DNA from: Streptomyces parvulus | GTDB taxonomy: Bacteria; Actinomycetota; Actinomycetes; Streptomycetales; Streptomycetaceae | DNA length: 64,000 nucleotides | NCBI RefSeq assembly: GCF_014648855.1 | Contig: NZ_BMRX01000008.1 | Location: 268,071-332,070, forward strand | Reading direction: 5' to 3' | Shown: one piece after another, positions 56,811 to 64,000 of the stretch | How the letters are laid out: every line of letters begins with the position of its first letter | How positions within the stretch are numbered: position 1 is the stretch's first letter | Notes under the pieces: model-generated | What the model was told of the DNA's origin: nothing | The model's input: only the letters and a program-made list of their open reading frames with translations | Databases searched by the model: none | Position numbers and translations under genes: made by a program

Positions 56811-57911
56811 TCAGTCGGCGATGGTCGCGTAGCCCTCGATGTCGTGCGGGTCGCGGGAGCCCGGGCCGACGTAGCGGGCCGAGGGACGGACCAGGCGGCC
56901 GGTGCGCTTCTGCTCGAGGATGTGGGCGGACCAGCCGGCGGTGCGGGCGCAGGTGAACATCGAGGTGAACATGTGGGCCGGGACCTCGGCGAAGTCCAGC
57001 ATGATGGCGGCCCAGAACTCGACGTTGGTGGCCAGGACGCGGTCGGGGCGGCGGGCGTGCAGCTCGGCCAGGGCGGCCTTCTCCAGGGCCTCGGCGACCT
57101 CGAAGCGCGGGGCACCCAGCTCTCGGGCGGTGCGGCGCAGGACGCGGGCGCGGGGGTCCTCGGCGCGGTAGACGCGGTGGCCGAAGCCCATCAGGCGTTC
57201 ACCGGCGTCGAGGGTCTTCTTGACGTAGGCCTCGGCGTCGCCGGTGCGCTCGATCTCCTCGATCATGCCGAGGACGCGGGAGGGGGCGCCGCCGTGCAGC
57301 GGGCCCGACATGGCGCCCACGGCGCCGGAGAGGGCCGCGGCGACGTCGGCGCCGGTGGAGGCGATGACGCGGGCGGTGAAGGTGGAGGCGTTCATGCCGT
57401 GCTCGGCGGCGGAGGTCCAGTAGGCGTCGACCGCGGCGACGTGCTTGGGGTCGGGCTCGCCGCGCCAGCGGATCATGAACCGTTCGACGACGGACCCGGC
57501 CTTGTCGATCTCGCGCTGCGGAACCATGGGCAGGCCCTGGCCGCGGGCCGACTGGGCGACGTAGGACAGGGCCATGACGGCGGCGCGGGCCAGGTCGGCG
57601 CGGGCCTGCTCGGCGTCGATGTCCAGGAGGGGTTTGAGGCCCCAGACCGGCGCGAGCATGGCGAGCGCGGACTGGACGTCGACGCGGATGTCGCCGGAGT
57701 GGACGGGGATGGGGAAGGGCTCGGCGGGCGGCAGGCCGGGGTTGAAGGCGCCGTCGACGAGCAGGCCCCAGACGTTGCCGTAGGACACGTGGCCGACCAG
57801 GTCCTCGATGTCGACGCCGCGGTACCGGAGGGCGCCGCCCTCCTTGTCGGGTTCGGCGATCTCCGTCTCGAACGCGACGACTCCCTCTAGCCCGGGTACG
57901 AAGTCGGACAT
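56811..57911 (-). CDS. citA: Citrate synthase
   Basis: A 366-residue citrate synthase-fold enzyme condensing acetyl-CoA and oxaloacetate. Key blocks: YRGVDIEDLVGHVSYGNVWG, NASTFTARVIASTGADVAAA, GAMSGPLHGGAPSRV (His), LMGFGHRVYRAEDPRARVL (His-Arg) and TSMFTCARTAGWSAHILEQK (catalytic region near the C-terminus). The size fits type II/methylcitrate-type dimers, so a 2-methylcitrate synthase role is possible. ATG 57911 has gagggag upstream. Divergent from pdxH with a 247-bp spacer containing repeated GGCACT motifs. Confidence 0.9.
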   Translation of the reverse strand: MSDFVPGLEGVVAFETEIAEPDKEGGALRYRGVDIEDLVGHVSYGNVWGLLVDGAFNPGLPPAEPFPIPVHSGDIRVDVQSALAMLAPVWGLKPLLDIDAEQARADLARAAVMALSYVAQSARGQGLPMVPQREIDKAGSVVERFMIRWRGEPDPKHVAAVDAYWTSAAEHGMNASTFTARVIASTGADVAAALSGAVGAMSGPLHGGAPSRVLGMIEEIERTGDAEAYVKKTLDAGERLMGFGHRVYRAEDPRARVLRRTARELGAPRFEVAEALEKAALAELHARRPDRVLATNVEFWAAIMLDFAEVPAHMFTSMFTCARTAGWSAHILEQKRTGRLVRPSARYVGPGSRDPHDIEGYATIAD

Positions 57912-58076
57912 CAGGCGGCTCCCTCGTGACGTGGATGTGTGGTGACCGACCCGTCGGCCTTCTCGGGTCCAGCGGATCCACGGTCGTCGCGACTCGCGGT
58001 CCTCGTTCTGCGGTCACCCCTGTGATGCCCCGTACGGCCACTCGTCCAACCGTGCCGGGACCAGCACGATATCTCC

Positions 58077-58123
58077 GAGTGCCACCCTTGGGGAGGGGTT
58101 GCGGCACTCAGTGCCACTCAGTG
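58077..58123. promoter_or_regulatory. Repeated CACTCAGTG boxes between citA and pdxH
   Basis: Palindromic CACTCAGTG occurs twice 10 bp apart (58105-58113, 58115-58123); the first is part of the perfect 13-bp palindrome GGCACTCAGTGCC (58103-58115). A matching gagtgcc lies at 58077-58083. This looks like a multi-site operator for the divergent genes. The regulator is not identifiable from sequence. Confidence 0.55.
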
Positions 58124-58158
58124 ACGGAGGACACCGGGGATGCGGCAGGATGGCGGGT

Positions 58159-58827
58159 GTGACCGACCGCGATGACGTCCTCTTCGATCTCGCCTCGATG
58201 CGCAAGCAGTACCGGGCCCAGGGGCTTGCCGAGTCCGAGCTGGCCGCCGGTCCCGTCGAGCAGTTCGCGCGCTGGTTCGAGCAGGCCGCGACGGAGGGCG
58301 GGCTGTTCGAGCCGAACGCGATGGTCGTCTCCACCGCCGACGCCGAGGGGCGGCCCAGTTCCCGCACGGTGCTGCTGAAGCACTTCGACGAGCGGGGTTT
58401 CGTCTTCTACACCAACTACGACTCCCGCAAGGGCCGTGAGCTGGGCTCGAACCCGTACGTCTCGCTGCTGTTCCCGTGGCATCCGATGGCCCGGCAGGTG
58501 ATCGTGTCGGGGGTGGCGCGGCGTACCGGGCGGGACGAGACCGCCGCGTACTTCCGCTCCCGGCCGCACGGCTCGCGGCTCGGGGCGTGGGCGAGCGCGC
58601 AGTCGTCGGTGGTGGCGGGCCGGGAGGACCTGGACGCCGCCTACGCGGAGCTGGCGGAGCGCTACCCGGAGGGCGGGCAGGTGCCGGTGCCGCCGCACTG
58701 GGGCGGCTTCCGGGTGGCGCCGAGCGAGGTGGAGTTCTGGCAGGGGCGGGAGAACCGGCTGCACGACCGGCTGCGGTACGTGGCGCGGGCGGACGGCAGC
58801 TGGCGGGTGGAGCGGCTCAGCCCGTGA
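58159..58827 (+). CDS. pdxH: Pyridoxine/pyridoxamine 5'-phosphate oxidase
   Basis: A 222-residue FMN enzyme oxidising PNP and PMP to PLP. RTVLLKHFDERGFVFYTNYD, SRKGRELGSNPYVSLLFPWH and QVIVSGVARRTGRDETAAYF bind FMN. SRLGAWASAQSSVV and the C-terminal EFWQGRENRLHDRLRYVA plus ERLSP are diagnostic for true PdxH. Both the ATG at 58150 and the GTG at 58159 are possible; the GTG has agga 8 nt upstream. Confidence 0.93.
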   Translation: MTDRDDVLFDLASMRKQYRAQGLAESELAAGPVEQFARWFEQAATEGGLFEPNAMVVSTADAEGRPSSRTVLLKHFDERGFVFYTNYDSRKGRELGSNPYVSLLFPWHPMARQVIVSGVARRTGRDETAAYFRSRPHGSRLGAWASAQSSVVAGREDLDAAYAELAERYPEGGQVPVPPHWGGFRVAPSEVEFWQGRENRLHDRLRYVARADGSWRVERLSP

Positions 58828-58891
58828 CCCCGGCCCGTCAGTGACCGGCCTCAGCCCGTGACCGGCCCCAGTCCGTGACCGGTCTCAGCCC
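58816..58891 (+). repeat. Imperfect tandem repeat at the pdxH-TetR junction
   Basis: The unit ctcagcccgtgaccggcc is repeated about three to four times with small changes (58816, 58838, 58850, 58868), running across the pdxH stop codon and the 3' end of the TetR gene. It looks like a slippage-derived duplication between convergent genes. Confidence 0.65.
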
Positions 58892-59511
58892 AGCTCGGCG
58901 GCGAGCAGCCGGGTCCACTGGTCGACGACGCGCTCCCGCCGGGCCCGGTCGTCGGTGAGGAGGTTGGCCAGGCCCAGGCCGCGGGCCATGTCGAGGAGGC
59001 CCTGGACGGTCTCGCGGGCGCCGGGGCGGGTCTCGTCGGCGCCGAGGAGGTCGACGGCCGTGCGGTGGCTCTCGCGGCCGACGCGGGCCTCCAGCTCGGT
59101 GACCCGGGCACGCAGCGGCTCCTCGTTGGAGGCGGCGACCCACAGGTGGAGGGCGGCCCGGAAGAGGGGGCCGGTGTAGAGGTCGACCAGGGCGGCGACG
59201 ACGGCCCGCCGGTCGCCGGTGGCCGCGCCGTCGGGGAAGAGCGCGCGCAGGGCGAGCGAGCGCTCCTCGGCGACGTACTCCACGGCGGCGGTGAAGAGGT
59301 CCTCCCGGGTCGGGAAGTGGTGCTGGGCGGCGCCGCGGGAGACACCGGCGTGTTCGGCGACGACGGAGACCGTGGAGCCGGCCCAGCCGCGTTCGGCGAG
59401 GCAGGCCACGGCGGCCTCCAGGAGCCGCTGCCGGGTGACCCGGCTGCGGTCCTGCTTGGGTACGCGCTCGGCGCGGTCCGCCGTGTTCGCGGTGCCGCTC
59501 ACACCACCCAT
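58885..59511 (-). CDS. TetR-family regulator of the acyl-CoA operon
   Basis: A 208-residue regulator with RVTRQRLLEAAVACLAERGW, TVSVVAEHAGVSRGAAQHHF as TetR HTH (about 25-75), then the helical effector domain. It overlaps the 3' end of the upstream enoyl-CoA hydratase gene by 13 bp, so it is the last gene of the leftward acyl-CoA operon and probably controls it (LiuR/AtuR/FadR-type function). The ligand is likely an acyl-CoA, by context. Confidence 0.9.
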   Translation of the reverse strand: MGGVSGTANTADRAERVPKQDRSRVTRQRLLEAAVACLAERGWAGSTVSVVAEHAGVSRGAAQHHFPTREDLFTAAVEYVAEERSLALRALFPDGAATGDRRAVVAALVDLYTGPLFRAALHLWVAASNEEPLRARVTELEARVGRESHRTAVDLLGADETRPGARETVQGLLDMARGLGLANLLTDDRARRERVVDQWTRLLAAELG

Positions 59512-60233
59512 TCCGGATCCCGTCGTTCGAGGAAGGCCGTCATCCCCTCGCGGGCCTGCGGGGAGGCGAACAGCCGGGCCGAGAGCGCGGTCAGGCCGGC
59601 CGCGTCCCGGTCGAAGGCCTCCAGCACCCTAGCCGTGAGCAGCCGTTTGGTCTCGGCCAGCCCCTGTGGTGAGGCACGCCGCAGACCGTCGAGGACGGGT
59701 GCGAGTACGGCGTCCACGTCGTCGCCCGCGGCCGTGACGAGGCCGGTGCGGGCGGCCTCGGCGGCGTCGAAGCGTTCGCCGGTGAGGTAGTAGCGGGCGA
59801 GGGCGCGGGGGTCGGTGCGCGGGAGCAGGGTGAGGGAGATGACGGCGGGTGCCACGCCGATGCGGACCTCGGTGAAGGCGAACGTGGAGTCGTGGGACGC
59901 CGCCGAGATGTCGCAGGCCGCGAGGAGGCCGAGGCCGCCCGCGCGGACGTGTCCGGCGACGCGGGCGACGACCGGTTTGGGCAGCTCGGCGATCTGCCGG
60001 AAGAGCCCGACCAGCGCGTCCGGGTCGGGCGGGTCGCGCAGGTCGGCGCCGGCGCTGAAGGTGGTGCCGGTGTGGGTGAGGACGACCGCGCGGACGCCGG
60101 GGTCGGCGGCGGTGGCGGTGAGGGCGGCGGCGAGGTCGCCGACCAGGGTGGCGGAGAGGGCGTTGCGGTTGTGCGGGGAGTCGAGGGTGAGGGTCTCGAC
60201 GCCGCGTTCGCGGGTGCGGCGGACCGGGGTCAT
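59499..60233 (-). CDS. Enoyl-CoA hydratase/isomerase family protein
   Basis: A 244-residue crotonase-fold protein: TLDSPHNRNALSATLVGDLA, TFSAGADLRDPPDPDALVGL, VVARVAGHVRAGGLGLLAAC and TFAFTEVRIGVAPAVISLTL. The oxyanion-hole Gly set is present (HVRAGGLGLL). The Glu usually found in ExxxG of hydratases is placed as TEVRIG. The start overlaps the ligase stop by 4 bp (ATGA). It probably hydrates the enoyl-CoA made by the acyl-CoA dehydrogenase of this operon. Confidence 0.9.
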   Translation of the reverse strand: MTPVRRTRERGVETLTLDSPHNRNALSATLVGDLAAALTATAADPGVRAVVLTHTGTTFSAGADLRDPPDPDALVGLFRQIAELPKPVVARVAGHVRAGGLGLLAACDISAASHDSTFAFTEVRIGVAPAVISLTLLPRTDPRALARYYLTGERFDAAEAARTGLVTAAGDDVDAVLAPVLDGLRRASPQGLAETKRLLTARVLEAFDRDAAGLTALSARLFASPQAREGMTAFLERRDPEWVV

Positions 60234-61798
60234 GCGGTGCCTCGCAGTTCCCGGCGGAGGATCTTGCCGCTGGCGGCCCTGGGTACGGCGTCGATGAAGG
60301 TGACGCGGCGGACGCGTTTGTAGGGGGCGACGCGTTCGGCGACGTACATCATGATCTCGCTCTCCGAGGGGCCGGTCGCGGTGGGCCGGCGGACGACGTG
60401 GGCGTGCGGTACCTCGTTGCCGTCGTCGTCGTAGGCGCCGACGACGGCGGCGTCGGCGACGTCGGGGTGGGTGAGCAGGAGGGCCTCCAGTTCGGCGGGG
60501 GCCACCTGGAAGCCCTTGTACTTGATCAGTTCCTTGACGCGGTCGACGACGAAGAGCCAGCCGTCGGCGTCGGCGTGGCCGACGTCCCCGGTGTGCAGCC
60601 AGCCGTCCTCGTCGATCATGGCGGCGGTGGCGTCGGGCCGGCCGAGGTAGCCCTTCATGATCTGGGGGCCGCGGATGAGGATCTCGCCGGCCTCGCCGGT
60701 GCCGAGGTCCTTGCCGGGCTCGGTGAGGGAGACGATGCGCATCTCGGTGCCGGCGATCAGCTTGCCGACGCTGCCGGGCGGGGCGTCGGCCATGGCGTCC
60801 AGGGGGACGACGTGGGTGCCGGGGGACAGTTCGGTCATGCCGTAGGCCTGGGCCACGGGCGGCAGGCCGAGGCGGCGGGAGCAGGCGGCGGCGAGCCGGG
60901 CGTCCAGGGGGGCGGCGGCGCTGACGATGTACTTGAGGGACGAGAGGTCGTAGTCGGCGACCACGGGGTGTTTGGCCAGGGCGAGGACGATCGGCGGGGC
61001 GACGTACAGGCCGGTGATGCGGTGGTTCTGGATGGCGGCGAGGAACTGCTCCAGGTCGAAGCGGGGCAGGACGACGACGGTGGCGCCGAGCCGCAGCGGG
61101 GCGTTCATCAGGGCGGTGAGGCCGTAGATGTGGAAGAAGGGCAGGACGGCGAGGACGCGGTCGCCGGGGGCGGCCGGGACCAGCGGTTCGAGCTGGGCGA
61201 GGTTGGTGGCGATCTGGCGGTGGGTGAGCATCACGCCTTTGGGGGTGCCGGTGGTGCCGGAGGAGTACGGCAGCGCGGCGACGTCCTCGGCGGGGTCGAT
61301 CGCGATCCGGGGTTCGGGGGCGGTCGAGGCCAGCATGTCGATCAGGGAGCGGTGGCCGGGGGCGCTGTCGCAGACCAGGATCTCCTGGACGCCGCCGGCG
61401 AGTTCGGCGGCCCGGCGGGCGGTGTCGAGCAGCGGTGAGACGGTGACGATCCAGCGGGCCCGCGCGTCGGCGAGCTGCTTGGCGAACTCGTCGGCCGTGG
61501 CCAGCGGGTGCACCGTCGTGACGGAGGCGCCGGCGCGGGTGGCGGCGTAGAAGGCGAGCGGGAAGGCGACGGTGTTGGGGCTGTGCAGGGCGAGGACGTC
61601 GCCCTTGCGCACGCCGGCCTCCGCGAGGGCGGCGGCGACGCGCCGGTGGAACCGGTCCACCTGCTCGTAGGTGAGGGTGGTGCCGTCGGTGCCGTCGATC
61701 AGCGCCGGGGCGCTCCCGAAGGCGGCGGCCCGGCCGAGTACGGCCTCGTGGATGGGCAGGTCGACGGGCGGGACGTCGGCGTACTGGCTGCGGAACAC
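60230..61798 (-). CDS. 4-coumarate/acyl-CoA ligase (AMP-forming)
   Basis: A 522-residue ANL enzyme. P-loop LPYSSGTTGTPKGVMLTH, A5 VAQAYGMTELSPGTHVVPLD, A7/A8 LHTGDVGHADADGWLFVVDR and C-terminal catalytic Lys region VPRAASGKILRREL. In S. coelicolor the corresponding protein (SCO4383) was characterised as a 4-coumarate:CoA ligase. It would activate a carboxylic acid for the hydratase and dehydrogenase encoded next to it. Start ATG 61798. Confidence 0.92.
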   Translation of the reverse strand: MFRSQYADVPPVDLPIHEAVLGRAAAFGSAPALIDGTDGTTLTYEQVDRFHRRVAAALAEAGVRKGDVLALHSPNTVAFPLAFYAATRAGASVTTVHPLATADEFAKQLADARARWIVTVSPLLDTARRAAELAGGVQEILVCDSAPGHRSLIDMLASTAPEPRIAIDPAEDVAALPYSSGTTGTPKGVMLTHRQIATNLAQLEPLVPAAPGDRVLAVLPFFHIYGLTALMNAPLRLGATVVVLPRFDLEQFLAAIQNHRITGLYVAPPIVLALAKHPVVADYDLSSLKYIVSAAAPLDARLAAACSRRLGLPPVAQAYGMTELSPGTHVVPLDAMADAPPGSVGKLIAGTEMRIVSLTEPGKDLGTGEAGEILIRGPQIMKGYLGRPDATAAMIDEDGWLHTGDVGHADADGWLFVVDRVKELIKYKGFQVAPAELEALLLTHPDVADAAVVGAYDDDGNEVPHAHVVRRPTATGPSESEIMMYVAERVAPYKRVRRVTFIDAVPRAASGKILRRELRGTA

Positions 61799-61846
61799 GG
61801 TTCCTCCAGGGCGGCTCGTACGACGTGGGGCGCGGCCCCGGGATGC

Positions 61847-62986
61847 CTAGTAGGACTTGGGCAGACCGAGGGTCTGGTGGGAGACGAAGTTGAGGATCAT
61901 CTCCCTGCTCACCGGGGCGATGCGGGCCACCCGCGCCGCCGTGATCAGCGAGGCGAGTCCGAACTCGCGGGTGAGGCCGTTGCCGCCGAGGGTGTGGACG
62001 GCCTGGTCGACGGCCTTCACGCAGGCCTCCCCGGCGGCGTACTTGGCCATGTTGGCGGCCTCGCCCGCGGCCATGTCGTCGCCGGCGTCGTAGAGATGTG
62101 CGGCCTTCTGCGTCATCAGGCGGGCGAGTTCCAGCTCGATGTGCGCCTGGGCGAGGGGGTGGGCGATGGCCTGGTGGGCGCCGATGGGCGTCTTCCAGAC
62201 GGTGCGTTCGCGGGCGTAGTCGAGGGCGCGGGCGAGGGCGTGGCGGCCGATGCCGATGGCGAAGGCGGCGGTCATGACGCGCTCGGGGTTGAGGCCGGCG
62301 AAGAGCTGGAGGAGGCCCGCGTCCTCGTCGCCGACGAGTGCGTCGGCGGGCAGCCGCACGTCGTCGAGGGTCAGCTCGAACTGCTTCTCGGTGGCGTGCA
62401 GTTCCATGTCGAGCTGGCGGCGCTCGAAGCCGGGGGTGTCACGGGGGACGATGAACAGGCAGGGCTTGAGCTTGCCGGTGCGGGCGTCCTCCGTGCGGCC
62501 GACGATGAGGGTGGCGTCGGCGATGTCGACGCCGCTGATGAAGACCTTGCGGCCGGTGAGGAGCCAGTCCCCGGTGGCGCCGTCGCGGCGGGCGGTGGTG
62601 GTGATGCGGTGGCTGTTGGAACCGGCGTCGGGTTCGGTGATGCCGAAGGCCATGAGGCGGGTGCCGTCGGCTATGCCGGGGAGCCAGTTGTCTTTCTGTT
62701 GCTCGGTGCCGAAGCGGGCAATGATGTTGCCGCATATGGCCGGGGAGACGACCAGCATCAGGAGCGGGCAGCCCGCGGCGCCCAGCTCTTCGAGGACGAC
62801 GGAGAGTTCGGTGATGCCGGCGCCACCGCCTCCGTAGGCCTCGGGGAGGTTGACGCCGAGGTAGCCGAGTTTGCCGGCCTCCGCCCAGAGGGCGTCTCGG
62901 TCGTGGTTGCGGCCGTGGCGGGTGCCGAGGGCGGCTACGGCGGTGCGGAGGGCTTTCTGTTCCTCGGTTTCGATGAGGGTGGGCAT
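61847..62986 (-). CDS. Acyl-CoA dehydrogenase
   Basis: A 379-residue FAD enzyme. MAFGITEPDAGSNSHRITTT, DWLLTGRKVFISGVDIADAT and QTLGLPKSY are typical, as is VGEDEDA-like loop VGDEDAGLLQLFAGLNPERV. The catalytic Glu is not fixed by inspection. It belongs to the same leftward operon as the ligase (48 bp apart). Chain length and branching of the substrate are unknown. Confidence 0.9.
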   Translation of the reverse strand: MPTLIETEEQKALRTAVAALGTRHGRNHDRDALWAEAGKLGYLGVNLPEAYGGGGAGITELSVVLEELGAAGCPLLMLVVSPAICGNIIARFGTEQQKDNWLPGIADGTRLMAFGITEPDAGSNSHRITTTARRDGATGDWLLTGRKVFISGVDIADATLIVGRTEDARTGKLKPCLFIVPRDTPGFERRQLDMELHATEKQFELTLDDVRLPADALVGDEDAGLLQLFAGLNPERVMTAAFAIGIGRHALARALDYARERTVWKTPIGAHQAIAHPLAQAHIELELARLMTQKAAHLYDAGDDMAAGEAANMAKYAAGEACVKAVDQAVHTLGGNGLTREFGLASLITAARVARIAPVSREMILNFVSHQTLGLPKSY

Positions 62987-63013
62987 GGGTCTCCTTCCGG
63001 GTGCGGGTTCGTT

Positions 63014-63044
63014 GTGGCTGGTCGCGCAGTTCCCCGCGCCCCTA
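63014..63044. repeat. Half-copy of the dispersed palindromic element
   Basis: The sequence gtggctggtcgcgcagttcc followed by ccgcgccccta equals the left arm of the element at 41821 over about 30 nt. It ends on the stop codon of the carboxylase gene. Third copy in the window. Confidence 0.8.
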
Positions 63045-64000
63045 CTCGGCGTGTCCCTCCACTACGGCCAAGAGGGTGCCGACCTCCACCTGCCTGCCCG
63101 GCTCGGCGTTCAACGCGGTCAGCGTGCCCGTGGTCGGGGCCGTGATCCGGTGTTCCATCTTCATCGCCTCCAGCCAGAGGAGGGGTTGGCCCGCCTCTAC
63201 GGCGGAGCCCTCCGTCACGCCCTCCGCGACGCGGACGACCGTGCCGGGCATGGGGGCGAGGAGGGAGCCGGGGGCGTGTTGGGCGGTGGGGTCGGGGAAG
63301 CGGGGCAGGGCGGTGAGGACGGTGGGGCCGACGTGGACGGTGTCGCCGTAACGGGCGATGTCGAAGCGGCGTCGTACGCCGTCGGTTTCGAGGACGACCT
63401 GCCGGGCGTCGGCGCGCACCACGCGTACGCCGTCCGCCGCGAGGCCGGCGCGGGTGTGCCGGTAGCGCACCTCGTGTTCCTCGCCCGCGACCGCGTACCG
63501 CCTGACCTGTGGCTGCGAGGGCAGGTTGCGCCAGCCGCCGAAACGGCCGGAGCCGGCGCTCGCTTCGGCGAGGGCGGCGGCGAGCGGGGCGAGGGGGTCG
63601 GGGGCGGCCTCGGTGAGGGCGGCCAGGTGGCGGTCGTAGAAGCCGGTGTCCATGCGGGCGGAGGTGAACTCCTCGTGGCGCAGGGAGCGGACGAGGAGGT
63701 CGCGGTTGGTGAGGGGGCCGTGGACCGCGGCCCGTTCCAGGGCACCGGCGAGGCGGCGGACGGCCTCCGCGCGGGTGGGTGCGTGGGCGACCGCCTTGGC
63801 GAGCATCGGGTCGTAGTGGACGCCGATGTCGTCGCCGCCGGTGTAGCCGGTGTCGAGGCGGATGCCGTCGGGGACGCTGAGGTGGTGCAGGCGGCCGGTC
63901 TGCGGGGCCCAGTCGTGCGCGGGGTCCTCGGCGTAGAGGCGGGCCTCGACGGCGTGGCCACGCGCCGGCGGGGGGTCGTCGTCGAGGGTGTGGCCCTCCG
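63042..64000 (-). CDS. Acyl-CoA carboxylase alpha subunit (biotin-dependent), 3' part
   Basis: The visible 319 residues hold the end of the biotin carboxylase domain (YAEDPAHDWAPQTGRLHHLS), the BT-type linker domain and the C-terminal biotinyl domain with EAMKMEH (biotin Lys) followed by ITAPTTGTLTALN. The frame is open to the window edge, so the 5' part lies outside. With the ACAD, hydratase and ligase, it fits a methylcrotonyl-CoA or geranyl-CoA carboxylase set (leucine or isoprenoid breakdown), where the beta subunit would lie further upstream. Assigned by context. Confidence 0.9.
   Translation of the reverse strand, partial: EGHTLDDDPPPARGHAVEARLYAEDPAHDWAPQTGRLHHLSVPDGIRLDTGYTGGDDIGVHYDPMLAKAVAHAPTRAEAVRRLAGALERAAVHGPLTNRDLLVRSLRHEEFTSARMDTGFYDRHLAALTEAAPDPLAPLAAALAEASAGSGRFGGWRNLPSQPQVRRYAVAGEEHEVRYRHTRAGLAADGVRVVRADARQVVLETDGVRRRFDIARYGDTVHVGPTVLTALPRFPDPTAQHAPGSLLAPMPGTVVRVAEGVTEGSAVEAGQPLLWLEAMKMEHRITAPTTGTLTALNAEPGRQVEVGTLLAVVEGHAE

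Noticed and set aside
58077..58123. CIRCE heat-shock element (GCACTC-N9-GAGTGC)
   Set aside because: The half-sites here are directly repeated or spaced differently, and no chaperone gene is near.
1..64000. tRNA, rRNA, integrase, transposase or prophage genes
   Set aside because: None recognised on either strand; the accessory-looking RHS block has no visible att repeats or recombinase.

Overview
The window is chromosomal DNA of a Streptomyces: GC is very high, codons end overwhelmingly in G or C, GTG/TTG starts are frequent, and gene content and order match the Streptomyces coelicolor core chromosome around the afsK-afsS-afsR locus. From memory the order runs roughly from the SCO4439 carboxypeptidase down to the SCO4383 CoA ligase; no search was run. 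No rRNA, tRNA, insertion sequence, integrase or CRISPR array was seen.

Layout. 1-6.7 kb: a D-Ala-D-Ala carboxypeptidase cut by the window edge, a polytopic membrane protein, a sodium:solute symporter and a VOC protein. 6.7-11.5 kb: an accessory-looking leftward block made of a secreted Cys-containing protein, an 1102-residue RHS/YD-repeat protein whose C-terminal tip is a Gly-rich hydrophobic segment, and three tiny single-span membrane proteins (41-45 aa) with good ribosome binding sites. 11.8-17.3 kb: a DUF4190 protein, an ADP-ribosylglycohydrolase, a hypothetical, an HTH/zinc-ribbon regulator divergent from a WhiJ-type XRE + DUF397 pair, a DUF2165 protein and an L,D-transpeptidase-like exported protein. 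17.4-23 kb: fbiC (coenzyme F420), a Tat-exported PHP hydrolase, an EEP nuclease/phosphatase and a Ddn-like F420 protein.

23-31.4 kb is the antibiotic-regulatory locus: afsR (SARP-NB-ARC-TPR activator), afsS (61 aa with three DNNMP repeats), a methyltransferase, and convergent afsK (Ser/Thr kinase with a PQQ repeat domain). By family knowledge AfsK phosphorylates AfsR, which activates afsS. A VOC protein and a TetR regulator follow. 31.7-38 kb: flavin oxidases, GNAT, FAD monooxygenase, MFS and a GlxA-type regulator. 37.5-41.8 kb: a signalling group of HATPase anti-sigma-like protein, new 63-aa ORF, four-EF-hand protein, STAS anti-anti-sigma factor, ECF-type sigma factor and its zinc-finger anti-sigma partner. 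41.9-52.7 kb: purU, a solute-binding lipoprotein, a large Pro/Gln-rich membrane protein, a TPR regulator, a Prim-Pol-like protein, an ABC ATPase/permease pair and an alpha/beta hydrolase lacking its nucleophilic Ser.

52.7-58.8 kb: an intergenic candidate structured RNA with a SOS-like box, dmdR1 (iron regulator), a NagS-like SIS protein behind a DasR-type dre site, a PAS-GAF protein, a promoter + ideal SD + 12-codon ORF, citrate synthase and pdxH. 58.9-64 kb: a leftward acyl-CoA operon (TetR, enoyl-CoA hydratase, 4-coumarate/acyl-CoA ligase, acyl-CoA dehydrogenase, biotin-dependent carboxylase alpha subunit, cut by the window edge).

The best candidates for something undescribed are the RHS tip with its tandem micro-membrane proteins, the terminator-like hairpin inside the afsS leader, the structured RNA at 52.83-53.01 kb, and the 12-codon ORF with a near-complete anti-SD match.
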